Below, piece after piece: positions 55,301 to 64,000 of a stretch of 64,000 bases of DNA. Made by a program: the position numbers and the translations under genes. This stretch comes from Pseudoalteromonas sp. CO133X (GTDB taxonomy: Bacteria > Pseudomonadota > Gammaproteobacteria > Enterobacterales > Alteromonadaceae). Under the pieces are notes generated by a model that was not told where the DNA came from, did not search any database, and saw nothing but the letters and a program-made list of their open reading frames with translations. Within the stretch, counting starts at the first letter, position 1; each line of letters begins with the position of its first letter. The stretch lies in assembly GCA_004208945.1 (NCBI GenBank), contig SGPE01000024.1:186001-250000 (forward strand), in the 5' to 3' direction.

Positions 55301-57901
55301 TTAATTAAAACGCATCGTTAACTTAGTGTAGAAGTAACGGCCACGTGGATTATGTACACTTGATACATAGCCATATAAGTCGCCATCACCATCACCAATT
55401 GCGAATGGTGGATCTTCATCAAATACATTATTAACGCCCACTGAGACCTTTAATTTATCTGAGAAGTTATAAGCGGTCTGTAAATCGACTAATGTTTGTG
55501 AGTCAACCATACGCGAAGTATTGCTGTCAAAATCAAGGTCACCATCGAAGTTAATATCTGGAGTGTCCTCAAACTCGCCAATGTAACTAACGTTTACATT
55601 CGTATTAAAGTCGCCCATCTCCCAGTTTGTGCTGAAAATCCAGCGATGCTCAGGGTAACGGTACTCGCCAGTGTAATCACGACCATCTTTTTTGAACTCA
55701 TCTTGGTAGGCCCACTCTAGATTGAATTTCAAGAATCCATAGTCATTCATTGCATGCGTATAGTTTGCTGATACATCTACACCTGAGACTTCTTGCGAAG
55801 AGACATTTTCAAATGTGCTGTGTACTTTTTGAATAACACCTAGACTCAAACCATCCTGAGGCGGAAGTCGAACACATACAGTACTGTTCTGGTCATTACA
55901 ATTCTCATTGTAAATAGGGCCGAACTCTTGCTCGTCAATCTTATTATCTTGAGTGATACTCCAGATATCCACACCAAAACCAAACTCAGCCGTTGGCGCC
56001 CAAATAAAGCCGACGTTCCACGACTCAGATTCCTCAGCTTCAAGATTTGGATTACCTGCAAATTGAATGTTGTAGTCAAGCGCATCGCAATCTTGTCCAG
56101 TTGCTTGGCATCGGTAGGTATCTACAAAGAACTGACTTTCTTCTGAAGGTCCCAAGCCTATTTGTGCAAGCGATGGCGCTCTAAACCCTTGTGCCCAAGA
56201 ACCTCGAACGGTAATAGAGTCAGTTGGAGCCCAGCGAACTGCTACTTTAGGATTTGTTGTTGAACCAAAGTCACTGTAATCATCGTAACGACCAGCAAGT
56301 TGTAGCTCTAGATTGTCGGCAAGTGGAATTGAAAACTCGATATAGGCAGCATATTGATCACGCTCAGCAGCCGCTGAAACAGATTCAGTACCAAAAATTA
56401 ACCCGCGTTGGAATTGATCATCTGGAATGTCGCTAACATCTTCTTCGCGGTACTCAATACCGGCAGCCATCATCACAACATCATCGCCAAAGCTGAATGC
56501 TTCACCACTGATGTTTGCATCAAACGATGTCATATGTGATTCACCACGGCGCACTAGGCTTGTTGTGATACGATCAATAACATCTTGACTATTATAGGTG
56601 CCGCCGAATGGGTTGTAGTTACCCGCGTCGATTTCTTGTTGTAAAAAGTCAGTACGCACCCAGCCTTGGCTTCTGTCGCCAGTTTGCATTGATTTACTAC
56701 GGCCTTTTTGTACCGCAGCTTCCCAGCTCCAGTCACTAATTTCACCTTTGAGTCCGGCAACAAAGCGTAGCGTATCTGATTCAATATCCCACTGACGTGC
56801 TCCTGCATCTACTGTACGATAACGACCAATATCAATATCTTGACCAAAAGGATTATTCGGATGGCTTGCTGGAACTGTTAGCCCTGCGTCTTCATCAAGT
56901 GGAGTAGGGGCCCCAGCTGCTTGTGATGAATTATGTTGAACCGCCACTTCTAAAAAGGCTGAAATACCATTATCAAAGTTGTATTCAAATTGTGAAATCG
57001 CACCAACTCGCTCAGATGCCGGCGTAATATAACCATATGGGCCATAGTCGAATAAACAACTTCCAGTTGATGTAGCATTTTCAGGAGGACAAGATGGGTC
57101 AATCGTTTTTTCACCATTTACATAAAAGTAACCTGGAAAACCGCGCGATGAGCGAAAGTCCATACCACCATAGGGTTCTTGGTTTGCAGTACCTAGTCGC
57201 CCCATTTCATCTGATGATAAAGCTGTGTTATTGAAGTAATCAATAATGATAGATGCACTACTTTTTTCAGTGCTCGTACCCCAAACTAGACTGGCTGTTT
57301 TTTCTTCATAATTAGGCCCATCTGTACCGCCATAACCTAGGTTAACTTCTAGCCCATTTATATCTTTCTTTAGAATGATATTAACTACACCAGCTACAGC
57401 ATCGGAGCCATAAATAGCCGATGCTCCATCTTTTAAAATATCGATTCGCTCAATAGCTGATACAGGGATTGAGTTAATATCAACAAATGAATTAGTGATG
57501 CTTTCAGCAAATGCACTAATAGACACTCGGCGACCATTTATCAACACAAGCGTGGCATCAGAGCCTAAGCCACGTAAACTCACTGCAGCAGCCCCGTTCG
57601 CTGTAGAGTCTTGGTTATTACCACGAGTAGAAAATGTACCATTACCGGCTACGGGCATACGTTCTAAAAGTTGTTGTAGGTTGTCGTAGCCCATATTATC
57701 AATGTCTGCACGACTGATAGATTGCACCGGCGAAGGGCCTTCAATATCAGAGCGTTTAATGCGAGAACCTGTTACTTCAATACGTTCGACCTTTTCAGCT
57801 CCATCTGTTTGAGCTGCAACAGACATAAAGCTTGTGCCTGCTAACGCTGCAATGGTAAATACATAAAGTGGTCGTTGCATAAAGTGATGGGAGTTCTTCA
57901 T
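55301..57901 (-). CDS. TonB-dependent outer membrane receptor
   Basis: An 866-aa outer-membrane receptor. Signal peptide MKNSHHFMQRPLYVFTIAAL and onward, then a TonB-box-like region (EKVERIEVTGSRIKR), a plug (VQSISRADIDNMGYDNLQQLL, SLRGLGSDATLVLINGRRV, ILKDGASAIYGSDAVAGVVNI) and a 22-stranded barrel ending RGRYFYTKLTMRFN. This is the large Alteromonadales/Xanthomonas-type class linked to polymer or peptide uptake. The substrate is unknown; there is no siderophore or sugar operon around it. The start is ATG 57901; the frame is open to 57949. Promoter and operator are upstream. Confidence 0.92.
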   Translation of the reverse strand: MKNSHHFMQRPLYVFTIAALAGTSFMSVAAQTDGAEKVERIEVTGSRIKRSDIEGPSPVQSISRADIDNMGYDNLQQLLERMPVAGNGTFSTRGNNQDSTANGAAAVSLRGLGSDATLVLINGRRVSISAFAESITNSFVDINSIPVSAIERIDILKDGASAIYGSDAVAGVVNIILKKDINGLEVNLGYGGTDGPNYEEKTASLVWGTSTEKSSASIIIDYFNNTALSSDEMGRLGTANQEPYGGMDFRSSRGFPGYFYVNGEKTIDPSCPPENATSTGSCLFDYGPYGYITPASERVGAISQFEYNFDNGISAFLEVAVQHNSSQAAGAPTPLDEDAGLTVPASHPNNPFGQDIDIGRYRTVDAGARQWDIESDTLRFVAGLKGEISDWSWEAAVQKGRSKSMQTGDRSQGWVRTDFLQQEIDAGNYNPFGGTYNSQDVIDRITTSLVRRGESHMTSFDANISGEAFSFGDDVVMMAAGIEYREEDVSDIPDDQFQRGLIFGTESVSAAAERDQYAAYIEFSIPLADNLELQLAGRYDDYSDFGSTTNPKVAVRWAPTDSITVRGSWAQGFRAPSLAQIGLGPSEESQFFVDTYRCQATGQDCDALDYNIQFAGNPNLEAEESESWNVGFIWAPTAEFGFGVDIWSITQDNKIDEQEFGPIYNENCNDQNSTVCVRLPPQDGLSLGVIQKVHSTFENVSSQEVSGVDVSANYTHAMNDYGFLKFNLEWAYQDEFKKDGRDYTGEYRYPEHRWIFSTNWEMGDFNTNVNVSYIGEFEDTPDINFDGDLDFDSNTSRMVDSQTLVDLQTAYNFSDKLKVSVGVNNVFDEDPPFAIGDGDGDLYGYVSSVHNPRGRYFYTKLTMRFN

Positions 57902-57932
57902 AAAATTCAATCCTTGTTTCAATGTGAGAATA

Positions 57933-57986
57933 TTGTGAACTAATATCACAAAAAAGATTTATACCATGTAAACGAAGTGTTTTCAA
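57933..57986 (-). promoter_or_regulatory. TonB-receptor promoter with an operator-like inverted repeat at the start site
   Basis: Minus strand: -35 TTGAAA (57981-57986), 17-bp spacer, -10 TATAAA (57958-57963), predicted start near 57951. From 57933 to 57951 lies TTGTGA-N7-TCACAA, an inverted repeat that begins at the start site, the usual place for a repressor. The 7-bp spacer differs from the 6 bp of CRP sites. Confidence 0.6.
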
Positions 57987-58060
57987 ATAGCAAAAAGGTA
58001 TGGGTTTTCAAGCTGGTAATGGTTTTTTGGAGAGTGAAGTGTGTGTTTTCAAGGGGTACA

Positions 58061-58083
58061 AGCCTAACAAAAAAGTTAGGCTT
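58061..58083. terminator. Hairpin after smpB
   Basis: AAGCCTAAC-AAAAAA-GTTAGGCTT, a 9-bp stem between smpB and the TonB-receptor upstream region. The T-run is weak in both directions, so termination is uncertain. Confidence 0.45.
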
Positions 58084-58094
58084 TAATATTATTT

Positions 58095-58574
58095 TTAAGC
58101 TTTGTGCTTCATTAGGCGCTCTTTTTCACGAGCCCAATCTTTATTTTTTCCGTCTTCGCGTTTGTCGTGCATCTTTTTACCTTTAGCAAGGTGGAACTCC
58201 AACTTCACCCAGCATTTTTTCCAGTACATGGCCGTTGCGATCAGTGAGTAACCTTCACGCTCTGTTGCACCGATAAGACGATCGATCTCACGCTTATTTA
58301 AAAGTAATTTACGATAACGAAGCGGATCGCAAATCACGTGTGTAGAAGCACTATTGAGAGGCTGAATTTGACTGCCAAGTAAAAATGCTTCGCCGTTTTT
58401 AATATGAATATAAGTCTCAGAGATGTTTACTTTACCTGCTCGGATACTTTTTACTTCCCAGCCTTGTAGTTCAACCCCTGCTTCGAACTTATCGTGTAAA
58501 AAATACTCATGGCGCGCTTTTTTATTCAGCGCGATGGTATTACTTGTCGATTTAGATGATTTTTTCTTAGCCAT
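58095..58574 (-). CDS. smpB: SsrA-binding protein SmpB
   Basis: A 159-aa protein that carries tmRNA to stalled ribosomes. Core motifs are [39 protein letters not shown] and [19 protein letters not shown]. The C-terminal basic tail ([18 protein letters not shown] through KERLMKHKA) reaches the decoding centre. It is divergent from ratA-rnfH, and bamE follows convergently, a cluster conserved across gammaproteobacteria. I found no tmRNA gene in this window. Confidence 0.97.
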   Translation of the reverse strand: MAKKKSSKSTSNTIALNKKARHEYFLHDKFEAGVELQGWEVKSIRAGKVNISETYIHIKNGEAFLLGSQIQPLNSASTHVICDPLRYRKLLLNKREIDRLIGATEREGYSLIATAMYWKKCWVKLEFHLAKGKKMHDKREDGKNKDWAREKERLMKHKA

Positions 58575-58707
58575 AGTGTCCCATATTATACGTAAATACA
58601 GCGTTTTTACATCGCTTTTTTAAGGCTTTGCGTAAATTATACTCGTACGAAAATTTGGGGAAATAGCTAAAGCTTGCTAAAATTCGTCGACACAGTTGGG
58701 AGTGAAT

Positions 58708-59148
58708 ATGCCACAAATAGAAAAAAGTGCGCTGGTAATGTACAGCAGCAAAGAAATGTTTGATTTAGTCAACGATGTAGATGCTTACCCAGAGTTTTTG
58801 CCACATTGCTCAGATGCAAAAATTGTTTCAAAACAGCCCTCTGGTATGACAGCCAGCTTAGAGATTTCTAAAGCGGGTTTAAAAAAGTGGTTCACGACTG
58901 AAAACACCTTCATAGATGATCAAACTGTGTCATTACGGCTAGTTGATGGCCCATTTAAAACTTTAAAAGGGAAGTGGCACTTTTTACCTTTAGATGACAA
59001 AGCTTGTAAAGTGCAATTACATCTAGAGTTTGAGTTTGCAAGTAAACTTATTGAGCTTGCATTTGGCAAGGTATTTAATGAAGTTGCGAAGAATATGGTG
59101 AATGCCTTCACTCAGCGCGCTAAAACGGTTTATGGAGCTCGTTTATGA
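58708..59148 (+). CDS. ratA: Type II toxin-antitoxin RatA-like / START-domain protein (PasT/YfjG)
   Basis: A 146-aa START (SRPBCC) domain protein. The N-terminus MPQIEKSALVMYSSKEMFDLV and the VDAYPEFLPHCSDAKI motif match RatA/PasT. E. coli RatA blocks 70S formation when overexpressed; the eukaryotic relative COQ10 binds quinone, so the physiological role is debated. ATG 58708 follows GGGAGTG; TTG and GTG codons slightly upstream are in frame. It overlaps rnfH by 4 nt (ATGA). Confidence 0.93.
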   Translation: MPQIEKSALVMYSSKEMFDLVNDVDAYPEFLPHCSDAKIVSKQPSGMTASLEISKAGLKKWFTTENTFIDDQTVSLRLVDGPFKTLKGKWHFLPLDDKACKVQLHLEFEFASKLIELAFGKVFNEVAKNMVNAFTQRAKTVYGARL

Positions 59149-59462
59149 TCAGTGTAGAAGTCGTGTTCGCACTACCGACAACAGCAACCAGTTTGCTTGT
59201 TGAAGTGCCAACAGGCACAACGGCTGAGCAGGCAGTTATTAAGTCTGGAATTATCGAAAAGTGTCCAGAAATAGATGCAAGCAATTTGACCTTAGGTATT
59301 TGGAATCGAACGTGTAAATTGACGCAAGAAGTTAAACAAGGCGATCGAATTGAAATCTATCGTCCCTTGATTGCTGACCCTAAGGATGCCCGCAGACGCC
59401 GAGCAGAAAAAGCGAAGGAAGAGGGGCGAGCGAATAAAATAACGGGTGGACGGCCCAAATAA
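59145..59462 (+). CDS. rnfH: RnfH/RatB family protein (UPF0125)
   Basis: A 105-aa ubiquitin-like fold protein of the UPF0125 family. Motifs are VEVVFALPTTATSLLVEVPTG and the end segment RIEIYRPLIADPKDARRRRA, diagnostic for the family. The tail is rich in Lys, Arg and Gly. Its function is unknown; it was named from an rnf cluster in Rhodobacter and RatB from its partner RatA. Overlap with ratA indicates co-translation. Confidence 0.92.
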   Translation: MISVEVVFALPTTATSLLVEVPTGTTAEQAVIKSGIIEKCPEIDASNLTLGIWNRTCKLTQEVKQGDRIEIYRPLIADPKDARRRRAEKAKEEGRANKITGGRPK

Positions 59463-59490
59463 AAAAGGTAGCACGTAGCTACCTTTTCTT
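59461..59490. terminator. Bidirectional terminator between rnfH and bamE
   Basis: AAAAAAGGTAGC-ACGTA-GCTACCTTTTCTT. The rnfH stop overlaps the left edge. Confidence 0.85.
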
Positions 59491-59500
59491 GTGTTAGAAC

Positions 59501-59863
59501 TTATTCTTGTTCTAGAGGTGTATTGAATTCGCTTGGTTGATCGTAATCACCTGAAATAGAAACCAGCTTGTCGTTCTCAAAGTTTACAGTGAGCGATTTT
59601 CGCTGCTCATTATCACGACCAATGTTAAATACATAAAGGTAATGCCAAGTGCTTTTATCAAAAGAGTCTTCTGCCACGGGTTTGCCTAGGACATAAACTA
59701 CTTGCTCACGAGTCATGTTTACTCGTAGCTTATCAACATCAGACTGCTCTAAAAAGTTACCTTGGGGAATGTTGATACGATAAACCCAGCTAGAACAACC
59801 TGCTGTAGCAGTTAAAGCAAGGGAAAGCACGAGCCAAAAAGAGAAAGTTTTAAACGACTGCAT
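59501..59863 (-). CDS. bamE: Outer membrane assembly lipoprotein BamE
   Basis: BamE (SmpA) of 120 aa with lipobox TAGC (Cys23). The conserved SmpA/OmlA fold shows VYRINIPQGNFLEQSDVDKL, VNMTREQVVYVLGKPVAEDSF and WHYLYVFN. It stabilises the BAM complex through BamD and phosphatidylglycerol (family knowledge). The start is ATG 59863 with a weak ribosome-binding site. It is convergent with rnfH and divergent from the GIY-YIG gene. Confidence 0.95.
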   Translation of the reverse strand: MQSFKTFSFWLVLSLALTATAGCSSWVYRINIPQGNFLEQSDVDKLRVNMTREQVVYVLGKPVAEDSFDKSTWHYLYVFNIGRDNEQRKSLTVNFENDKLVSISGDYDQPSEFNTPLEQE

Positions 59864-59975
59864 TATTTGTTTGAATCCTTATTTTTTATACTTTGCATGA
59901 TACCGATTAGTCACAGAAGGTAAAACCCTTTTCAACAATTGTTTTTGCTGAGATTGACGTTTACGAGGCACAAAT

Positions 59976-60296
59976 TTGACCACAGACACGATAAAAAGTT
60001 TACCTGAATCAATAAAAAAGCGCGAGAGTGTGGATGCTGTGTGGCATTTGTATATCGTTCAGACGCGTTTAGGGCATTGGTACACAGGGATAAGTACTGA
60101 TGTTGAAAAACGTTTTGCCGCACACGAGGCTGGTAAAGGGGCTAAGAATTTAAAAGGCAAAGGGCCTTTAACGCTAGTATACCAACAAAAGGTTGGCACC
60201 CGCAGCGAGGCGAGTAAATTAGAGGCGCGTGTGAAAAAGTTAACCAAAATACAAAAAAAGCAGTTTGTATTGCGTACTCAACTACCTGTTAAGTAA
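59976..60296 (+). CDS. GIY-YIG domain protein (UPF0213/YhbQ-like)
   Basis: A 106-aa single-domain GIY-YIG nuclease-like protein. Key motifs are WHLYIVQTRLGHWYTGISTDVEKRFAAH, with the GIY-YIG tyrosines, and a late EASKLEARVKKLTKIQK. Arg and Glu residues of the fold are retained. E. coli YhbQ is of this family; a role in DNA repair or toxin degradation is not established. The start is taken as TTG 59976, eight bases after GAGG; no ATG gives the full domain. Its 3' end overlaps the M28 gene by 19 nt tail to tail. Confidence 0.85.
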   Translation: MTTDTIKSLPESIKKRESVDAVWHLYIVQTRLGHWYTGISTDVEKRFAAHEAGKGAKNLKGKGPLTLVYQQKVGTRSEASKLEARVKKLTKIQKKQFVLRTQLPVK

Positions 60297-61198
60297 GTCA
60301 CAAACTTCGCTATTTTTAAGATGGTTTGCTCATAAAGCTGAAAGTCGATATGTTCTAGCGTGTCTGTTACTTGATGGTGATGTTTATCATCACCCATGCC
60401 AAAATAAATAAAAGGAATATCCGCTTTGGCAAATGCGTAGTGATCACTTGCTTTACGCCAGTTAATGTTAGTGCCGAGTAATCTATTGAGTCGTGCTGAT
60501 GAACTGCTGACTATAAATGTTAATTCCTTATCAGAGAGCATAGTTAACGCTTTTTTATACTGACTACTAGATTGCCTATCTAAATACGCATAAATGCGTG
60601 GCTTACGCTTATTAACCACTAACATATCAAGGTTTATACTTAATTTGATATCACTTAAATTAAGTGTGGAGACAAGATATTTACTGCCGTGTAAACCGTT
60701 TTCTTCAGCATCCGTAGCGACAAAAACTAAGTTGTATTGTTGAGTCTGATGCGCTAAATAATGTGCCAAGTACAACAGCGCAGCTACGCCACTGGCATTA
60801 TCGTTTGCACCCGGGTAATAGCGGCTCCCTGTTGGCCCAAGGTGATCGTAGTGAGCGGTGAAGATGATCATTTTGCAATTAGTGCATGTTGTTTTTTGCG
60901 TGGCGATTATATTAACGCCTGAGCGTTTTTGATTAAAAGGAGCATCATACTCAAAATGTTGTTTACGTACGCTATAGTTTAGTTCTGAGAAGCGCTCACT
61001 AATAAAATTACCCGCACGTTTTGCACCAAGCGTATTTGTTTTCCTGCCATAAAACTGGCTGGATGTAAGTGCTGTAATGTCCTTTTTTAGAGCGGTTTGT
61101 GTATTCGCAACTGCCTTATCGCTTAGAATAAGTAACAGACAACTAGTAATGATTGAGCTTAGCTGTGTGGGAGCGAAGAGCCTGTAATTTGCTTTCAT
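60278..61198 (-). CDS. M28-family zinc metallopeptidase, secreted or periplasmic
   Basis: An aminopeptidase-type M28 protein of about 306 aa with a signal peptide (ITSCLLLILSDKAVA). Zinc ligands and catalytic residues are in FTAHYDHLGP, YYPGANDNASG, ATDAEENGLHGS and SINLDML, with a late DKHHHQVTD. The first about 80 residues of the mature protein resemble a pro-region. It probably releases N-terminal amino acids from peptides outside the cytoplasm. The start is uncertain (ATG 61198 or 61219); either way the gene begins inside the end of the TPR lipoprotein gene (overlap about 56-77 nt). It converges with the GIY-YIG gene. Confidence 0.87.
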   Translation of the reverse strand: MKANYRLFAPTQLSSIITSCLLLILSDKAVANTQTALKKDITALTSSQFYGRKTNTLGAKRAGNFISERFSELNYSVRKQHFEYDAPFNQKRSGVNIIATQKTTCTNCKMIIFTAHYDHLGPTGSRYYPGANDNASGVAALLYLAHYLAHQTQQYNLVFVATDAEENGLHGSKYLVSTLNLSDIKLSINLDMLVVNKRKPRIYAYLDRQSSSQYKKALTMLSDKELTFIVSSSSARLNRLLGTNINWRKASDHYAFAKADIPFIYFGMGDDKHHHQVTDTLEHIDFQLYEQTILKIAKFVTYLTGS

Positions 61199-62324
61199 AG
61201 CGTTTTTTATCATGATCAAAATCAGCTTTGTTATTAGCGGATGTTAAGTATTTTTTGGCAAGTTTTAAATCCCCTAATTGGTAGTAGGTTTTAGCAAGAC
61301 CAAAGTCAGAATCATGAAGCTTAATATTAAGGCCACGTGCTTTTTTGAAGTGTTTGAGGGCATCTTGGTAGCGCGCTGCGGCATATGCATCATTACCCAA
61401 CGAAATATGATAGTAAGGATTGGACTGGCGCTTGCTATCTAGCCTAGAGAGAATATCTTCTCCTTCTTTTTCACGGTCAGTGAGCTTATAGATAAGCGCT
61501 AAGTTGCCAAGCGCAGTGTGATTGTTCACATCAAGATCAATCGCATGCAGGTAAGCTGCTTCGGCTTGTTTAAAGTGTTCGGTTAAACGTAACAGTACCC
61601 CTAAGTTACCCCAAGCGCCTGAATATTTTGGGTCAACTTTAATCGCTCCGGTAAAATAGCTGTAAGCTAAATCGTAGCTCTCATCGAGCATAGCGGCAGC
61701 GCCTTTGTTGTTATAAAACATTGCAGTAATGCGTGCTTTATCAATATAACTGGTTTTAAATGATTCTTGACGGCTATTAGGGTCAAAATCAATGACTAAA
61801 GCGCGTTCTTGCGGGTAAATGACCCTGAGGTTCGTGAGCTGTTTGCCTCTTTCTTTCACCCTTAGGTTAATGTGTCCTGTGAGTAAATTAAACCCATTAT
61901 TCAAAGCCCAATATTCAGGGATGTGTACTTTTTGAAATTGTCCATATAAGCCCAAATGCTCAGCAAGACTATACGCGAGTATAGAAAGTGATAAACAGTT
62001 CGCATTTAAGTCGTTATAGGCTTGCGCAGCAGTAAGTGTCGCACCTGACTGATAAGAGAGGGATTCATCACCATTATCGAGCAAAAATTGCATGAGTCGC
62101 TTTGCACTGCGGATAGAGCGTTGACCCTCAGGAAAGCTCATGTCGAGACGTTCTTTTATGCTGGGCGTTAATGTAAAGATATCCTTTTGGCTTTCGATCT
62201 CCAAAATGTTGAAATCTTTAATCTGGGTAAGCGCTTTTGGAGGGGACAGAGGTTGATTAGCAGTACTATTGCACGCACTTAAAAAACAAAGGTTTAATAG
62301 TAGAATACATGTTGTTATCTTCAT
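61143..62324 (-). CDS. TPR lipoprotein with a transglutaminase-like N-terminal domain
   Basis: A 393-aa lipoprotein, lipobox LSAC (Cys18). Residues about 40-190 form a transglutaminase-like fold with a readable Cys110 (in NANCLSLS), His151 (GHINLRV) and Asp179 (VIDFDP) triad order. From about 205 on there are at least four tetratricopeptide repeats (AAMLDESYDLAYSYFTGAIK, YSGAWGNLGVLLRLTEHFKQ and more) ending in a basic tail. Family members with this plan are known in marine gammaproteobacteria, but their substrate is unknown. It overlaps the M28 gene, pointing to co-expression. It lies downstream of the chemotaxis receptor in the same direction. Confidence 0.8.
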   Translation of the reverse strand: MKITTCILLLNLCFLSACNSTANQPLSPPKALTQIKDFNILEIESQKDIFTLTPSIKERLDMSFPEGQRSIRSAKRLMQFLLDNGDESLSYQSGATLTAAQAYNDLNANCLSLSILAYSLAEHLGLYGQFQKVHIPEYWALNNGFNLLTGHINLRVKERGKQLTNLRVIYPQERALVIDFDPNSRQESFKTSYIDKARITAMFYNNKGAAAMLDESYDLAYSYFTGAIKVDPKYSGAWGNLGVLLRLTEHFKQAEAAYLHAIDLDVNNHTALGNLALIYKLTDREKEGEDILSRLDSKRQSNPYYHISLGNDAYAAARYQDALKHFKKARGLNIKLHDSDFGLAKTYYQLGDLKLAKKYLTSANNKADFDHDKKRYESKLQALRSHTAKLNHY

Positions 62325-62409
62325 CTGACCCTCTTAAATTCACGGCCTAAATCACTTTAAGTATAGGCGGTGAACAAAAAAGGGTCAGTGTTAACTGTTA
62401 CAAAACGTG

Positions 62410-64000
62410 TCAGCGCTTATCAAAAGTAGCCACTAAATCATCCAGAGTCTGTGCGCTGGTTGCTAAGTCTTTTATCGCTTGTTCGGTATCTATTTGTTCA
62501 CGCATAACATTGTCACTGATATCGCTAATCTGCTCAATATTACGACCAACATCAGCCACAACATTACTCTGTTCCTCGGTGGCGGTCGCAATTAAAGTGG
62601 CCATATCATTTATTTCGTTTGCAGCATCATTGATCGCATTGAGTAACTCAACAGAGCTCTGCATTGCACCCACACTTAACTGAGCTTGTGATTTTGAGTG
62701 ATTGATATGCTCAACCACTAAATCAGACGTATTCGTCAAATCGCTTATCATTGTTTGAATCTCATTAGTAGATTGTGACGTTCTGCTTGCTAATGCTCTC
62801 ACTTCATCGGCTACAACAGCGAACCCGCGACCATGTTCACCTGCACGGGCTGATTCAATCGCCGCATTGAGAGCCAGTAAGTTTGTTTGCTCAGAAATTC
62901 CTCTGATGGCATCAACAATATTTGCGATAGCCTGCGTTTTAGCTGCCAACTCGTTCACTTGTTCCGTTATGTTATCTATGTCACTGGCAAGCTCAGTGAT
63001 CGCTTGCTGGCTTTGTGTGACCTGAACATGGCTTTGTTCAGTATTTTGTTTACTGCTTTCAGTGAGCTTTGCTGTATTTGCTGCGCTTGATGCAATTTCT
63101 TGCACTGTTGCACCCATTTCGTTAATTGCAGCAGCAACGGAAATAGTTTGCTCTTTTTGATTATCTAATGCGTCTGAATTTTTTTGAGTTTGTTTAAATA
63201 CATGGCTTGCGCTTTGTCTGATTTCTCGGCTTTCTTGTGCAACTTGGCCAATGGCTGTTTCGATTTTGGTCATAAATTGATTAAAACCAGCGCTCAAATT
63301 TGCAAGTTCTGGTTGCTCTGAGCTCGGTAATCGATAGGCTAAATTTGCATCACCAGAGCCTAATCGGGTAAATAATTCCGCCATTTTTGATAAAGGAGAT
63401 GACAATGTTCTAGCCAGTAGTAAACCTGCAAAACTGGCAACGAATGCGATGACAATTGCAAAGCTGATAATTTGCCATTCCAATGTATCAATGCTTGCAA
63501 AGACTTCACGCTTAGGCACTTGTGCAACAACAAATAGGTCTGTGTTTTTTATTGGGCTTGCAGCAACTAGGGTTTCTTCTCCCTTGATGCTGACTTCCTT
63601 AAGAGTAAACTCTTCACCAGTTAATAGTGTACTTGTGATACCTGATTCATAAAGCGTATCAAGTTTTGCTTTGGCTACTTTACTGGCGTCTTTGTGCAGC
63701 TTTATCAAGCCATGTTTGTCAACAACAAAAACAAAACCGGTTTTCTCTATTTGAAACTTTTGCAGCATTGCTTGCATATCATCAATACTTTTAGCAAGAC
63801 CTGCCAAACCTAAGCCATTAGTTTGTTGGTGGTTTACAAACATTTTTACGTCTGTAGGTGATTCTTGATAAATACTGATAGAAAAAGGGTTTGCTGATTG
63901 TTTAAACGCAAAAAACCAACCATCTTGCTCTTTAGTAAGTACTCTTAAAAAACCATCTTGATTCCAATATTGCGCTGTTTCACGGTTTGCCCATGAAGCT
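62410..64000 (-). CDS. Methyl-accepting chemotaxis protein, Cache-type sensor (partial, 5' end outside window)
   Basis: The C-terminal 530 codons of a chemotaxis receptor. The frame is open to base 64000, so the first ATG-like codon at 63843 is not the start. Visible parts, from the truncated N-terminus: a Cache-type periplasmic sensor ([36 protein letters not shown]), a transmembrane helix ([18 protein letters not shown]), a HAMP domain ([18 protein letters not shown]) and a methyl-accepting domain with [20 protein letters not shown] and [18 protein letters not shown]. The ligand cannot be told. It stops 85 bp before the TPR lipoprotein gene. Confidence 0.93.
   Translation of the reverse strand, partial: ASWANRETAQYWNQDGFLRVLTKEQDGWFFAFKQSANPFSISIYQESPTDVKMFVNHQQTNGLGLAGLAKSIDDMQAMLQKFQIEKTGFVFVVDKHGLIKLHKDASKVAKAKLDTLYESGITSTLLTGEEFTLKEVSIKGEETLVAASPIKNTDLFVVAQVPKREVFASIDTLEWQIISFAIVIAFVASFAGLLLARTLSSPLSKMAELFTRLGSGDANLAYRLPSSEQPELANLSAGFNQFMTKIETAIGQVAQESREIRQSASHVFKQTQKNSDALDNQKEQTISVAAAINEMGATVQEIASSAANTAKLTESSKQNTEQSHVQVTQSQQAITELASDIDNITEQVNELAAKTQAIANIVDAIRGISEQTNLLALNAAIESARAGEHGRGFAVVADEVRALASRTSQSTNEIQTMISDLTNTSDLVVEHINHSKSQAQLSVGAMQSSVELLNAINDAANEINDMATLIATATEEQSNVVADVGRNIEQISDISDNVMREQIDTEQAIKDLATSAQTLDDLVATFDKR

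Noticed and set aside
57933..57951. CRP site at the TonB-receptor promoter
   Set aside because: The half sites fit TGTGA and TCACA, but the spacer is 7 bp rather than 6, so another regulator is more likely.
58061..58083. tmRNA fragment near smpB
   Set aside because: Only a short hairpin is there; no tRNA-like ends or tag-coding region could be found.
62325..62388. CTGACCC / GGGTCAG inverted repeat next to the TPR-lipoprotein start, considered as a translation-blocking hairpin
   Set aside because: A likely -10 (TATACT, about 62359-62364) would start the mRNA downstream of the upstream arm, so the hairpin could not form in it.

Overview
The window looks like a chromosomal segment of a marine gammaproteobacterium of the order Alteromonadales, most like Pseudoalteromonas. 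This rests on the AT-rich composition, the very close match of core proteins (FadR, GlnB, TyrA, SmrA, DapE, YpjD) to enterobacterial and vibrio homologues, and the local gene orders. I see no rRNA, tRNA, CRISPR array, prophage or intact insertion sequence. Both ends cut through genes: cellulose synthase bcsA on the left and a chemotaxis receptor on the right.

Left part (1-8 kb): a split cellulose locus. bcsR-bcsQ-bcsA runs leftward and bcsE-bcsF-bcsG runs rightward from a shared 120-bp region, which is the E. coli-type (class II) arrangement for phosphoethanolamine cellulose. tyrR follows, with a TyrR box in front of it. From 8 to 18 kb there is a mix of housekeeping and envelope genes: a 4HBT thioesterase, OmpW with two FNR-like sites, a MATE exporter, dapE, a two-domain acyltransferase of the ornithine-lipid synthase OlsF type, ghrA, smrA, several small membrane proteins and an orphan CheY-like receiver.

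Middle (18-36 kb): rpsT and murJ-ribF-ileS-lspA-fkpB-ispH lead into a LytS/LytTR (AlgZ/AlgR-like) pair and then the minor pilin operon pilV-pilW-pilX-pilY1-pilE. Two fimT-like pseudopilin genes face it from the other strand. In Pseudomonas the same rpsT-to-ispH genes lie beside the fimU-pilVWXY1Y2E operon. Here the AlgR-like pair sits between them, with AlgR-type half sites just upstream of pilV. glnB, a MITE-like palindromic repeat and bamD follow.

Right part (36-64 kb): rluD-pgeF-clpB with a heat-shock promoter, an Aer-like receptor, gshA, a lytic transglycosylase-like lipoprotein, mscS, a CorC/HlyC-type protein, ypjD, ffh, the rpsP-rimM-trmD-rplS operon, tyrA with tandem TyrR boxes, fadR with an operator over its promoter, a 2-Cys peroxiredoxin, a TonB-dependent receptor, the smpB / ratA-rnfH / bamE cluster, a GIY-YIG protein, an M28 peptidase overlapping a TPR/transglutaminase-like lipoprotein, and the partial receptor. 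I found no clearly new defence or mobile system. The least ordinary points are regulatory: the LytTR-pilin link, a three-site TyrR circuit, and a terminator inside an opposing pilin gene. The structured repeat and the OlsF-type gene also stand out.
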